From assembly GCF_000226115.1 (NCBI RefSeq), contig NC_016461.1, positions 2,232,001-2,296,000 on the forward strand: a DNA stretch of 64,000 nucleotides, read 5' to 3'. A model generated the notes under the pieces. The model made no database searches. It saw only the letters and a program-made list of their open reading frames with translations, and was not told the DNA's origin. Made by a program: the position numbers and the translations under genes. Position 1 is the stretch's first letter. Every line of letters starts with the position of its first letter. Positions 1 to 11,300 of the stretch are shown in pieces. This DNA comes from Thermothielavioides terrestris NRRL 8126 (Eukaryota; Ascomycota; Sordariomycetes; Sordariales; Chaetomiaceae).

Positions 1-515
1 TCGAGACGAGGTAGGCTGCGGGATTAGGGGCGAGACGGGACGACCGTAACTAGGGTGGTTCCTTGCTGCGGTTCTCTCGGTTGTCTAGGAACGCGACTCA
101 TCGCGGCGGAACAGAGCGATTTTCCCGTGTTGCTCATCGTTTGGTAGCTCTCGTGAGAAACTGTGCTCTCCAAGACAGGCACAAACTCGGAGAAGGGGCA
201 AATGAAGGAGGAAGTCTGTCCCTGCAAAGACTCGACTTGTCCGAAAGAGGAAATCCCGAATTACACTTTACTGTAGACAGCAGCAAGGGAGTGGGACTGT
301 CCGAGAAGCAGATGCACCTTTCTCATCTAACGTGAGGAATCCGTATGCCGGAGTACGTAACGGACATCTGAGTTCAGATGGGCTGACTTGAGGCCAACGA
401 ACAACAATGGCTGTTCTTGCTCCCAATCCAAAACGGGCTTCAGGCTGGTCAATTTGCCAGTGAAGACAGACTCAACGGGCACACGGTCTGCCCCTGCCTC
501 ACCGCCATCTTCACG

Positions 516-574
<59 letters not shown>

Positions 575-1301
575 ACCTGCTTCTGGAGTAGAGAAATTAT
601 TGCCAAAGCAACACGGCGCCATCTGCCTTGTGCATCGCTGGGCAAGGTCAGGCGGGTGCCACCCCCTCCCTGGCCTCTCACCAAGAATGAGGGGCAAGGA
701 GGGGCAGGCAGGCAGGCACTGCCGGAAAGGGGCGCCCAGGTGATGTCAAGCTGCACACCTGGGCAAGACCCTGCGGACAGCCTCAGATCTAGGCACCCCT
801 GTTCTCGCCGTCGACCGCCTGAGGGCCGGGAAACGTGGGCTGCAGAAAATTTCCGGGACCCGTGTGATCAAATTTGTTCCCCTGCAGTGCGTTCCATTAC
901 CCAGGGAAATTCAGGCTGCATCCATAGAAACAAGCTCTCCTTTAAAGTGCCTGGTAGCGCAGCTTGGAAGCGTTTGCGTGGCGAGGATCCCTCTTAATAG
1001 CCTTCGGCGTCAGCTGAGCATCAGGTACCTAAGGTACCCGACCCTCGTTACAGCCCAGCCGGGTGCCAACAGCGCGGCTTGTCGACATCAGCACCGACCT
1101 ACACGACATACCCTCCCACAGCAAGAGCGCACGTCTCATCGATTGCGAACTTGATAGGAAGAACAAAAGCACCGCTCGTTCCCACATCAGTTCGGACCAC
1201 CCCTCCCTTCCCCCACCGCGAATCGGAAGGAAATTGCCCAACTTACCCCTCCAACGGGGACAACGACAACAACAACAAGACAACAAAACGCAAATCGCAA
1301 C
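1..1301. other. Gene-free left end with a long poly-A run
   Basis: No supported gene. The open frames here are short, lack plausible composition, and several only exist because they read through a 56-base A run. Short GGTACC-type motifs sit at 1023-1038. The last ~150 bases before the DUF3602 gene (CAACGACAACAACAACAAG-like) look like an ordinary fungal A/C-rich 5' leader. Confidence 0.6.
516..571. repeat. Homopolymer run of 56 A
   Basis: An uninterrupted A tract, seen directly. It could be a slippage-prone microsatellite, the poly-A tail of a retroposed sequence (LINE-type element or processed transcript) lying to its left, or partly an assembly artefact. No flanking target-site duplication can be tested because the putative 5' end would be outside the window. 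Confidence 0.9.
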
Positions 1302-2070
1302 ATGTCGCACCTCCAATCCTCCGGCCGCGGCGGCGCCGGCAACATCGTCGACAGCTCCAAAGCGCCGCAGCTGCAGCCCTCCGACCTGCAGACGCCGACT
1401 CTCAAGACCTCGAGGGTGACCACGGGCCGGGGCGGGACGGGCAATTTCGCCGCGGGGCTGGACGCCGAGGAGAAGCGCCGCCGCCAGGACGTCGAGCCGT
1501 ATGTCTGAACAGCATGCCCCTCCCCGATTTTTTTTCTTCTCCCCTCTGCTCTTCCCCTCCACCCATCAAAAACTACAAAACGGAAAGTGAAAGAAGAAAA
1601 AGTACTAATCCCTCTTCCCTGTCCCCAGCGTCGTCCGCCGCCTCAGCCACGGCGCCGTAACGCACATCGGCCGCGGCGGCACCGGCAACGCGGTCAAGGC
1701 CGGCGCTGCGGCCGAAGAGACGCCCTCGCCCAAGGCGTCGCCGGCGCTGGCGCCCACGACGGCCGGGCTGGGCCTGGTCAAGGTGCTGAGTCACGGCGGC
1801 GGAAGCGGCGCGGAGAGCGAGCGCAGGGAGAAGGAGAAGGAAAAGGAGAAGGGGAGGGATAAGGGGAAAGAGAAGGGGAAAGAGAAGGGGAAAGAGAAGG
1901 GGAAGGAGAAGGAGGGTGAGAGGCAACGACCTGGGAGCGGTGCTAGCGCTGGCAGCGCTGGTGGGAGTGGTGAGGAGGATGAGGATGTGGCCGTGCCGGC
2001 GCGAAAGCCGGAAGAGGTGCAGATCGGGTGGGCTGAGAAGGGGAGGAATTTCCTGTTCGGAAAGAAGTGA
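1302..2070 (+). CDS. DUF3602 (Par32-like) protein with RGGxGN repeats
   Basis: Two exons, 1302-1498 and 1629-2070 (intron GTATGT...CCCCAG), give about 212 residues. Three copies of an R-G-G-x-G-N motif are visible: near residues 8-13 and 41-46 in exon 1, and just after the splice in exon 2. This is the hallmark of the fungal DUF3602 family, which includes yeast Par32/Amu1, a TORC1-linked regulator of ammonium permeases; that role is known for yeast and only possible here. The middle is a highly charged Lys/Glu/Gly stretch encoded by a 12-bp DNA repeat, and the C-terminus ends in a basic GRNFLFGKK-type motif common in the family. The protein is probably intrinsically disordered. The ATG is the first in frame and sits in an A-rich context. 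Family assignment is good; cellular role is not shown by the sequence. Confidence 0.85.
1840..1915. repeat. 12-bp purine minisatellite inside DUF3602 gene
   Basis: Tandem GGGGAAAGAGAA-type units preceded by shorter GGAGAA/GGAAAA units. They encode a Lys-Glu/Lys-Gly repeat. The length is likely to vary between strains. Confidence 0.85.
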
Positions 2071-2657
2071 AAAAAAGAAAGAGTTCTGGGAAACGGTCTT
2101 TGGCGAGGGTCTGGGACATTGGTATTCGGTAGTGTCAGTTTTGGGGTCGGGTGGGTTGGTGTTTGTGGGTTTGCTCTGGCGGCTACTCATACCCCGGCAT
2201 TGGCGTTGAAAAGCATGGTTGGGTTTTGGTTGTTGATTCATGGCATAGTACGCAACGGAGTTCTTATGGGCGAAGCTATGAGGGTGTTACATGCGAATTT
2301 CTCAAGGGATCCGGTGAGAGTTGTTAAGCTCTGCAGGGCTTGCGTGGTGAAATCACGACTGTGGTGATCTCACGCGCGGAAGGCCAATAAGGCCAACCTG
2401 AACAATTACCACCCACAGCCGCCGCCTGCGCGTTGCCCACCCCCTCCGACCCGCGCCTGCAGACCCCCTGAAATGGTGTCATCCCGGTCAGGAAAAGCAT
2501 TCCAGCCCCTGACTCACCAACTCAGCAGGCTTACCCTGTCGACACTAAGCAACGAACAACCACCACCATCACCACAAGAACAAAATCAACACACCCCTTT
2601 CCCGTGACACGCAACACATCACCGCCCGTCCCTAACTACCTATCACCGCCATCAACA
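2071..2657. other. Intergenic spacer between DUF3602 and GNAT genes
   Basis: Contains the 3' flank of the DUF3602 gene and the C/A-rich leader of the next gene (CACCACCATCACCACAAG just upstream). No gene seen. An in-frame GTG at 2604 precedes the acetyltransferase ATG and is not used as a start in fungi as far as known. Confidence 0.6.
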
Positions 2658-4027
2658 ATGCCCCCAACACAACCCAAAGTAACCCTCCTCGACACCCCCA
2701 CCCCGCCCCCACACCTCCTCGCCCGCCTGCAGTCCCACCTGCCCTACTCCCTCCCCGTCCTCCGCCGCCTGCAGTTCGCCCGCAACTTCCCCGGCGGCAG
2801 CACCCGGCACACCCACATCCTCTACGCCGCGCCCCGAACTGCATGCGGCGAGGAGGAGGAGGCAGAGGCGGAGGAAGAGGAGCTCTCGACGCAGCGCGTC
2901 GACGGTAACAGCTCCGTCAGCCGCGATGCTACCGGCAAGCGGGCAGGCCAAGCGCAAGCCCAAGCGCGAGAAGCGCCGTTCGCGGCCGCCTACGTCGACC
3001 TGTCGCGCGGGCCCGAGACGCAGGTCTGGCTGTACTGCTCGGCGCTCGAGGACGGGGACGACGGGAGCGGCGGCAGTAGCGGCCGCCAGCGCGGGTTGGC
3101 GGTGGAGACGGAGGAGCAGGGCGAGGGAATCGAGCTGGTGCTTGCGCTGCTGCGGCGGGTCAGGGGTATTGCGCTTGCTGATGCCGATGCTGATGCTGAT
3201 GCTGATGCTGAGGCAAAGGCGCCAGGCCATGGCAACAACGGTGTCGTCAGCAAGGGGGAGGTGGAGGAAATGGGAGGAGAAGAGGGAACGGGGAGGAGAG
3301 GGACGATGACGAAGGTCCTCGTGGGCTCGCTGCACGAGACGGTGCGGCAGGGCTTGCTTGCGCGCGGGGTGGCGATGGAGAAGTCGCCGAGTATCCCGGC
3401 CGAGCTGGAATGGGAGTATTGTGGCAAGTGGCTGTTTCGGGTGGAGGATTTGCCTGCTGCGTCCGCTGAGGTGCTGCCGCAGGGGATGCGGTGGGACAGG
3501 GTGCGGAAGGAGGATGTTGCGCTGGTGCTGGAGCGGACGAGTATCAAGCGGCGGGAGTGAGTATTTCTCTTTAGTGAATGGGATATTGGAGAGAGAACGG
3601 GGCTGAGCAGGCGCGGTTGTGGCAGGGCAACGCTGTTGATGCTCCCGAGTATGTGTGTCAGACTCAAGGATGGAACTCCGGTTGCCTGGGCGTTTATGGG
3701 TGAGTCGGGGAGCATCCGGATGACTGTTACTGGCTGCTTGAGACTGACAGGAACACCAGGGCTTGACGGGACCATCATCACGCTACATGTTGAGGTATGT
3801 ATTGGAGCATCTGCCTTGACACTAGACTCCTTGGCTTATACGGACTCCAGGAAGCATATCGTCGCATGGGCCTTGCAAAAGCGTTGGGCTGCAGGCTGAT
3901 GCGCGAATACCTCCATGAGTACGGGAACGACGGCTGGGGGGCGGCCGATGTGTTCGTCGAGAATTCCGGGAGCCAGGCATTTTGCCGAAGCATTGGCGGC
4001 AAGCTCAGCTGGACTCTGTCTTGGTAA
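2658..4027 (+). CDS. GNAT-family N-acetyltransferase (FR47/glycine-acyltransferase-like)
   Basis: Four exons (2658-3556, 3626-3699, 3760-3794, 3851-4027), all with GT...AG borders and matching phase, give about 394 residues. The spliced C-terminal half reads ...RLKDGTPVAWAFMG / LDGTIITLHVE / EAYRRMGLAKAL..., the order expected for a GNAT fold: a beta-strand, the strand before acetyl-CoA, then the Arg/Gly-rich pyrophosphate loop (RRMGLAKAL), followed by VFVENSGSQAFCRSIGG, as in FR47-like acetyltransferases. The predicted activity is transfer of an acyl group from acyl-CoA to an amine; the substrate is unknown. The N-terminal half carries an acidic Asp-Ala repeat encoded by a GATGCT microsatellite, not expected to be catalytic. 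The start is the first ATG. An alternative last intron (4024-4070) would replace the final residue with about 12 others; I cannot decide between the two ends. Confidence 0.8.
3177..3212. repeat. GATGCT hexanucleotide microsatellite in GNAT gene
   Basis: About six GAT-GCT/GAT-GCC units encoding an Asp-Ala run, in frame with the acetyltransferase. Probably a variable linker. Confidence 0.85.
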
Positions 4028-4221
4028 GATGGGCGACATCAAAGTCGAGGATCTCGCTGACTGGCTTCAGGGCAATACTGCATCTCAGCAGCGTTGGAGA
4101 TCCTATGTGAGTGGTTGGATTGGAGATCCGCGGTACCATACATTCCGCTCTCGGATAATAATACACATGCTGAGCTGAGCAGAATGTCGTGACATTCCGA
4201 ACTCAACATTGCGTTTCACTG

Positions 4222-5631
4222 CTATTGGCCATCCGTCTTGGTCAGGCGGTGGATCTCCTGAAAGAAGAATTTTAAGTCGTCCGGGTTGACGAATGGCGTG
4301 ATCCCTGTGACCCGTTAGTGTGGTGGCACGGTTGAAAGCGCGATGGGAAACGCACCATGCCCGAGGTTCACAATCCAGCCCTTCTTCCGATCCGGCCAGC
4401 CAAAGCCCTTTACCATCTCAGCCACGGCCTCGGTGATGGCAGCATGCGAGCCGTACAGAACGCCGGGGTCAGCGTTTCCCTGGAGAACGACTGGCCGGTC
4501 GCCAACGACCTTGACAGCATCGGCCGGATCGTGGAGCCAGTCCAGACTGACAACGTTGTATCCCATGTCGCACGCAGCGTCGAGCGCATACCATGCGCCT
4601 TTGGGGAACACGACCATGGGAACGGGTTCCAAACCCATCTGCTTCAGCCTGGCGGGGAGGTGCTGGGCAATGTAAGCCAGATAAGGCTGTGAGAATTTCT
4701 TGAATGAAGAGGGCGACAGCTCGCCGGCCCACGAGTCGAATACTTGGATGATCTGGCACGCATCAATCAGCATAAGATCTAGGGAGAATGAGGGTCGCTT
4801 AATGCTCGTACATACCTGGGCGCCGGCCTTGACCTGGAGAGCGAGGTACTCAACACAAAGCTCCGAGATCTTTTGCAGAAGGGCCTTGGTCTCCTCGGGA
4901 TACTTATAAATCCATGTCTTCGATTCCTTAAACAGTTTGGTCCCCCCACCCTCAACCATATAGCAGAACAAAGTCCACGGCGCCCCGCAGAAGCCGAACA
5001 GGGGCACCCGACCCTGCAGCTTCTTCCTCGTCAGGGTGATAGCCTTGTAGACATAGTCGAGCTCCGTTGCCACGTCGACGGTGCGCTGCATCAGCGCGGC
5101 GTACTGTCCGTCGTCTGGGCTGCGCAGCGGATTGGGGAAGTGGGGGCCCTTCTTGTCGACCATTTCCACGAGCATTCCCATGGCCTGGGGGATCACGAGG
5201 ATGTCCGAGAAGATGATGGCGGCATCAACGAGGCCGGCATAGCGTTCAATTGGTTGCAATGTCAGCGTGGATGCGACCTCCGGGTCCCTGCAGCACTCGA
5301 AGAAGTCGCGGGATCCCTTGGCTTCGTGGTATTCGGGCAGGTAGCGGCCAGCTGCACCGGGTGTCAGCGGCGTGTTGCACATGAGGGCAGCGAGGACGCC
5401 GGGCTGTGCTCCTCACCCTGCCGCATCACCCAGATGGGCGGCCGTTCGACCGCTTGGCCTGCAGTTGCCATGTCAGCAAACGTTTTTTGAACCAAGGATA
5501 TCTACAAATCAAAACGAAATTTAAAATAAGAAAAAGAAAAGAAAGAAAGAAGAAAAAGTCAGCGTTCACTTACCCCATGCGGCCCTCAACAGGAGGTCGT
5601 TCTGGAGCGGTGGGAATGAGTGCTCTTCCAT
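4222..5631 (-). CDS. hemE: Uroporphyrinogen decarboxylase
   Basis: Heme pathway enzyme that removes four carboxyl groups from uroporphyrinogen III to give coproporphyrinogen III; cytosolic in fungi. Five exons on the minus strand: 5631-5574, 5458-5417, 5351-4816, 4752-4356, 4304-4222. The spliced protein (about 371 residues) begins [20 protein letters not shown], followed by the family signature [18 protein letters not shown], then the GAPWTL segment, [10 protein letters not shown] and the C-terminal [15 protein letters not shown]...FFQEIHRL. All junctions restore conserved segments that are broken in the raw frames. The third intron (4815-4753, 63 nt) is a multiple of three and has no stop, so only conservation shows that it is an intron. 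Length is normal for fungal UROD (yeast HEM12). It is divergent from the next gene across about 500 bp. Confidence 0.97.
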
Positions 5632-6133
5632 GGTTCAGGTAGGTGGACTTGTTCCGGGCTCGGTCTCGAGGTGGAAGGTCCCCCGCCAAGATGGAAGCCA
5701 ATTCAATTGATGTTGAGGGAGGGTAAGCGAGGGGCACCTGACAGCCGACATCCGGCTCACCTTCCAGGCTAGGTAGTGTGCCGCGCCACACCTGCAAGGT
5801 ACCTTAACCCCTGCCAATTCCACTGGTTGGGTGGGTTAGCTAAGCATCAGCCACATCAGCCGCACACGATCGCTTGAAGCTTCATCAAAGCTGCCGAAGC
5901 GAGCAGGGCTCGGTTTTTTCCAGCGCAACTCATTCGCGACGTCGACGTCAGCGGCCCGATTGGCCCCGACAGACTGCGATTGCGGTCATATCGAAGGCAG
6001 CTCCATCCACAAGACGGGCAAAGAGAGGGAGAGCATCAAACGCGCCTATTTTCTGGATGGAGCTGGCACCGAGCCGAGATCCCTCCTCCGTCGCGCAGCA
6101 ACGACGACAACGACGACAACGACAACGACGGCT
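5632..6133. other. Divergent promoter region hemE / orphan gene
   Basis: About 500 bp between two divergent starts. Contains a GGTACC motif near 5797 and, close to the right-hand gene, a CGACAACGACGACAACGA-type triplet repeat (about 6098-6132). No coding sequence is supported; frames that run upstream of 6134 start at TTG, not ATG. Confidence 0.6.
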
Positions 6134-8371
6134 ATGACGGGAATGACCCCCCCGGCCTCGCAGTGCCGCCGCGCCCTTCAACGCCAAATTACGCCGGTGC
6201 GAGATGCCGTGTGGATTACGGACGGCGTGCTTGCGAGCGCGTTCCACCGCTACTGGTGCGTTTCCAGGACCTGGAGGAGGAGCGGCAGCAATGTGCCCGG
6301 CCCGCTCGAGAGCCAGCGCCGGCTCGGGCGCCGCCGCATGGGGGTCGCCGGCATGTGGTACTGTCCGCCAACGCCGCCGTCCTGGGCTTTCCCGGTGCCC
6401 CTGAACCTGACGCAATGGACCTGGAGCCCGCCGTCCCCGAACCGCGTCGTGGCACACAGCCTCCCGCCGCCAACCGACCCCATGGCCGTCCAGCTCACGT
6501 CTGTACTGCGTGGACTGTGGCGGCGGCCGGCGCCTCAAGAGGCTGCTGATGAGCCACCAGCGGCGTTCGCGGACGATGCAGTGCCTCATTTCAGTTCGCC
6601 GCCTATCCCCCCGACTTCAACCGCCCGGTCCTTCGCCGTCGACATGGACACTTTCCGATGGGCCGCCACGCATGCCGATGACGCGACTCTTGCCTTGAAC
6701 ACCAAGAAAATCTGCCGCAAGCTCCGCCAACTCATTGCTCTCGGCGATGTTTCGCCCGAACATGTTCTTTCCCTGTCGGCCGAGATTTGGGCGGCTTTGG
6801 ACGAAAGGCTAAAGGGGTCGCCCCTGGGTCATCGGCTGTCCTTGTCATTGTGCAAAGCTATCCTCAACGGCTTAGCAGCTTCCAGGGTCTTCTCTCCGGA
6901 GTTTCTGGATGCGCGATTCTGGACCAAGCTCCTCTCCGTGATGGCTGAACTTCCTGCCGGCGACGCGCTCTGCAGCCTTTTAGTGAGGGCCGTCACGGTG
7001 ATGCCGGCTGCCCACCGCACCCTCGTTTCTGAGCCTATTCTCTCTATCCTCGGCCGCATTTTTTCTGCCTGGAGCCGCCCCCAACGCCGCCCTGACAATG
7101 CCACAATTACGCAGTTGTTGGAGCTAGACCTTTTCGCCAAACCTGGCAACATCCAGAAACAGCTGGGTACCTTGCCTTCCCATCTACGTCAGGCCAGAGC
7201 AATATCCAGAGCACTTGAGATCTTGAGCTCTGGCGGGCGGGATGACTTCCTTTTAGCCGCTCACCGCCTCGCCCTCAGCACAGAGGCTGCGCTGCCGAAG
7301 GGTCGATGTGCCCTGCGGTACAGCTGGCTGTATGCACTCGCCCATATGCCTGGCGTCGGCCAAGATTTTTTGTTCGGCGCTGTCACCGCATTTTCGGCCC
7401 CCTCGCTGCAGGTAGTCAGACCCTTGAGCCACGTTGAGCTCTGCTCGCTGCTATGGACGCAATGGGCGAGTCAAGGGTACCTGGACTCCTCGAAGCGCGC
7501 CACCTATGCGCGATACCAACGATGGTCCCGGGACCGTGAACAGCAGCATATGCGTGAAGCTGCGGTGCTGGGTTCGCTCTTTCTGGCTCTCCCTGTCGGA
7601 AAGTCCAATCGCCTGGGGAACGTGCTCCATCACAGTGCCTGGGAGCTCTTGACCAGGTTGAAGCGCAAGGACGAGGTGATGCAGTCACTGGAATGCATTG
7701 CGCAAACCACAGAATTGCCAGTCCACATACTCGAGAAGCTCGCATCCACGTCCGGGGACCACAACATTGCGGTCCAGCTCCGTGACCTATGGATGCGCTC
7801 GAGCAAGCCTCAGGACGGTCGGCGAACTTGGAACCCCAAGGTTTTCGAACAGTACGTAGATGACATCGTCATGGATCCGAACATGCCTCCAAAAACGATA
7901 TGGCGCGTCCTGGACGTCAACCGCTTTGAGACACGGCTCGGGTCGAGGAGCCTCGCCTGGAAGATGCGCCGCCACCGCGGCACATTTGGCGCGTGCAGAG
8001 CAGCAATCGCAGAGAAGGCGATCAAGGCGTTCAGCCGTGCGCACCACCTGTCGAAGCGATCGGCCTTCCGCCACGTCTCACAGGCATACTTCTTCATCCG
8101 CGAGGTCCGCGGGAGCGTGCCGCAGTCCGTCATCCTCGCCCTCTATCGCCTCGTCACCAGAGACCTGTGGGAAGAGAAGCCCGGGGTGACGAAGCGGCTC
8201 CTGTGGTTTCTGAGCGTGGTCGAGAAGCACCACGGCCTGGAGGTTGCGTGGTCGTGTCGCCTGGCGCTCAGGCGCTGGCGAGCGAAGCTGCAGTGGGTTT
8301 CGCAACACAGGGGCCACGTTCCAGTCCGCCGGCGTGAGTCGCAGGGTACCGCAGCCGGCAACGCCGAATGA
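6134..8371 (+). CDS. Uncharacterised 745-residue protein, possibly mitochondrial
   Basis: A single uninterrupted frame with good coding character over 2.2 kb. I do not recognise a family. The first ATG (6134) gives an N-terminus rich in Arg and Ser with almost no acid (RRALQRQITP..., a second Arg cluster RRLGRRR near residue 65), compatible with a mitochondrial presequence. From about residue 155 onward the protein is mostly short amphipathic helices with repeated Leu/Ala spacing (KICRKLRQLIALGDVSPEHVLSLSAEIWAALDERL and similar), suggesting an alpha-solenoid such as PPR- or HEAT-like repeats. The C-terminal 150 residues are strongly basic (KMRRHRGTF, KAIKAFSRAHHLSKRSAFRHVSQAYFFIREVR, LALRRWRAKLQW), so RNA binding is possible. 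Function is inference only. The frame is open upstream to a TTG at 5960, and the divergent neighbour is hemE. Confidence 0.75.
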   Translation: MTGMTPPASQCRRALQRQITPVRDAVWITDGVLASAFHRYWCVSRTWRRSGSNVPGPLESQRRLGRRRMGVAGMWYCPPTPPSWAFPVPLNLTQWTWSPPSPNRVVAHSLPPPTDPMAVQLTSVLRGLWRRPAPQEAADEPPAAFADDAVPHFSSPPIPPTSTARSFAVDMDTFRWAATHADDATLALNTKKICRKLRQLIALGDVSPEHVLSLSAEIWAALDERLKGSPLGHRLSLSLCKAILNGLAASRVFSPEFLDARFWTKLLSVMAELPAGDALCSLLVRAVTVMPAAHRTLVSEPILSILGRIFSAWSRPQRRPDNATITQLLELDLFAKPGNIQKQLGTLPSHLRQARAISRALEILSSGGRDDFLLAAHRLALSTEAALPKGRCALRYSWLYALAHMPGVGQDFLFGAVTAFSAPSLQVVRPLSHVELCSLLWTQWASQGYLDSSKRATYARYQRWSRDREQQHMREAAVLGSLFLALPVGKSNRLGNVLHHSAWELLTRLKRKDEVMQSLECIAQTTELPVHILEKLASTSGDHNIAVQLRDLWMRSSKPQDGRRTWNPKVFEQYVDDIVMDPNMPPKTIWRVLDVNRFETRLGSRSLAWKMRRHRGTFGACRAAIAEKAIKAFSRAHHLSKRSAFRHVSQAYFFIREVRGSVPQSVILALYRLVTRDLWEEKPGVTKRLLWFLSVVEKHHGLEVAWSCRLALRRWRAKLQWVSQHRGHVPVRRRESQGTAAGNAE

Positions 8372-11300
8372 GGCTAGGCATGCAGAGGGGGGTAACGCGG
8401 GAGGTTGAGAGTCAACCTGGAATCCTTGACCACCACAGCTTGGACGTGGTTCCATCATGTTGGGTACTGCGCCATCACCTTGGATGTTGTCGCTTCAAAT
8501 ATCAGATAATCAAATCCCACAAATCACGTCCCGCCATCTGCTCTGCTTCCTTTGGGGTGCCAACTGCTGGGTTGTCCCCTCCAAAACAGCCGTTCAAGCG
8601 CAAATGTTGCGTGTTACATACACCTCGCGCAACATTTAGGATGCAGCGTCGCACAAAATGAGCGAGAACAAAAAGATCTGCCAAACCGTTTCAAGCCACG
8701 CAGAGCGGCGCCGAGAGTTGGCCGGGCCGAATGCTCTGTCAAACTAGACTCCAACAAGGCAGTTCGAGCCAGCCATGCCTACCGTGTATGAGAACCGCGG
8801 GCTCCATCTCGGGCAACACCACAGCCGTCTGGTCATCATCACTGTGCGAACTAGCACTAGGTAGCTAACCACCTTGCCCGCCCATCATCGATGCCCCGCT
8901 ACCTAGGCACCTACCTACCAGAGTTCCTCCTGACTGCCCTTTTCCTGAACTCTCGCCCACACGGCCGGCCACGCCAACCTTAACGTTGTCTGTCGCTGTG
9001 GTGTCACACAGAGAGGGTGGCGGCTTGAGAGGGTGGTGGGGGGGCCTGTCGCGTTCCACAGCAGCTGGCGAGCGACGAGGTTTTTGAGGGTTTGGACTAG
9101 GTTGAGTTTGGGGGGGAAGCGGGAGCACTTGGGAAGGGGAGGGGTTCTCTGTAGGACGGATGGAACAGACGGTGATTTCCTCTTGGAGAAGCCTGCCCGT
9201 TGCCTACAAGTAGTGCCCGTTGCTTACAAGTAGGAGTAGCTCTCTGCTTATCGCCTACTCGCGCGGTAAGGTCATGCAACTGACGCCCCTCTGTGTACTC
9301 CGCAAGCTGCGCTCAACCCAGAATGCACGTTGTCGGATGTGGCGCAATGGAGAGAGCGGGAGAAGGTTAAGTTGATGCGCAGTGGTGGCGACGCGCAAAA
9401 ACTGGCGCCGCCGGGGAATCGGAAGGCGGTTCCTGCGTCGTCTTTTCCCGTCCGCCATGCACTAGTTCCTGGCGCTTGTAGTGTTCTCGTGTCATTCCTC
9501 ATGTCTGTCTTGGAATACAGATCATGGAACGGCTGGCTGCCTCCCCGGCGGGGGCGGAAGCGGAAGACAAGGGGAAGAAGAGAAGGGGGCAGTGTCTCAG
9601 TCTCACTCCTGCTCAGAGCACAGCTCGATCTCCCTGGTGGACCTAATCTCGATGCTGCAGCGACCCTCCGGCCCGATCAATCAATATCACTGATGGGACG
9701 ACATGATGTGAGCGCGCGACACGCCAATCAGGCAGCTCGCAGCAATCTGAATCCCTCCCCATCCGTTGCGGACGAGGGGCATGCGTGAGGGGGCGATTGG
9801 ACAATGGACCGCGAGAACGAAAGAAAAAGGGAAACTGTACGGAGCTATGTCTTAGTCCTGCCTCTCGCCAGTGATCACTGGTCAGGCGATGCAGAGAACT
9901 TGCCTGCCCTCCGAACGAACCTGCGCTTGCAAAGCCCGGCTCGGCGCCATGGCGTTCTCGGCGGATCTGCGTTTCGTAACGGTCAACGGCAAGGGATACC
10001 TTACCCGCAGATGGGAGCCAAGCTTTGGGGACCCACAAAACCCCCCTGCAATCCGATTAAACTCGCCTGATCGCCGCCGCTAACTTAAGTTGGAAATGAA
10101 GGGTGCGGAAAGCGGGGGTGTGGGACGGAGAGACCCAAACAATCGAGGAAGAAAGCCGGACAAGGCATCCAGGATGAAGTGAACGCATCTCGGGCGTGTT
10201 TTTTCACCAAGGTGGTTACCTACACACCTTGTACACAACTGTACGGAGCCGTGTAGGTAGTCATTTTGCCCTTCTTCGGGCCGAGCTCTCGCAACACCCA
10301 TGCTGCTTGGTGCGGCTGCTAGTTTGCTCGTGGAGACGTACCGTGTGAAAACGCAGGCATCAGCCATCTCGGAACTGTCTCTGACCGTCCGGCAGCGAGT
10401 GAGAGCCAAGCACCCGGGTGGACTACGGCGCTGGCGGGGGTCAGGCTTTGCGCAGAGCAAGACATCTGGACACTGCCATGGGCTGCATACAAGGAATCGG
10501 TCGGAGATGGTTGGGTGGAGCGGGATGCAGCTCAGCTGCATACAAACACCCGCGGCTGGAACGGGTGGAAAGAACGGGCTCGGGGATGGGAATAAGCATG
10601 GCTTAACGGCTGCGAGCCTGCAATCCGACCATCCCAACTGCGGGTTGGGTCCGGCTCCTGAAGATGGTCCCAGCAAGATGGAAAGCGCTCTGAGAGGTCC
10701 CAGGTTGACCCCTTCCCATCGCACCTTCCTCCAACCAGGGCTGGTAGAGGCTGCAGCCTGAATCGGAAGCGAGTCACAACCGAGGCAGGCCTCGCCCGGG
10801 AATCGAGAACATTTTCTGCAGCCCGGGACAACCTGTGTCGGTCATGTAGTTGCCGCACCAAGGAGTTCCGTCTCTGAGCCTTGACTACTACAGTAGATGG
10901 GAAGGTACCTACCTGCAGATGGGACATGCAGGCCCGAACGCGGCTCTTTCCGCCACAGCATCTCTCTGCCCACGCACCCATGCAAACATCCAGGTTCTTG
11001 AGAACACCAGCGTCATACACGGTGCAGCCAACGGGCACAGGGGGGAATTTACTGACCTAGCACAGTAACGAAGTAAGGTACCTATGTACCTCGCTAGGTA
11101 CCGACGGCGTTAGGCACCTACCTGCCGGACGAGGGGAACGGGGGATCCAGGGCCTCTACAGTACGGAACAACCTTCGGCTGCCTCGTGCTCCTATTGTGG
11201 AATAAGGCCCGAAGCCTTCGTGATGCCGTGCCATACGTCCGCCAAAGATGACGGGACCTGCCAGCTTCTCGAACAAGCAAAGATGAGGTCGAAGGGCGAG

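Noticed and set aside
388..756. Frames with Lys or Phe runs
   Set aside because: They exist only because they read through the poly-A tract.
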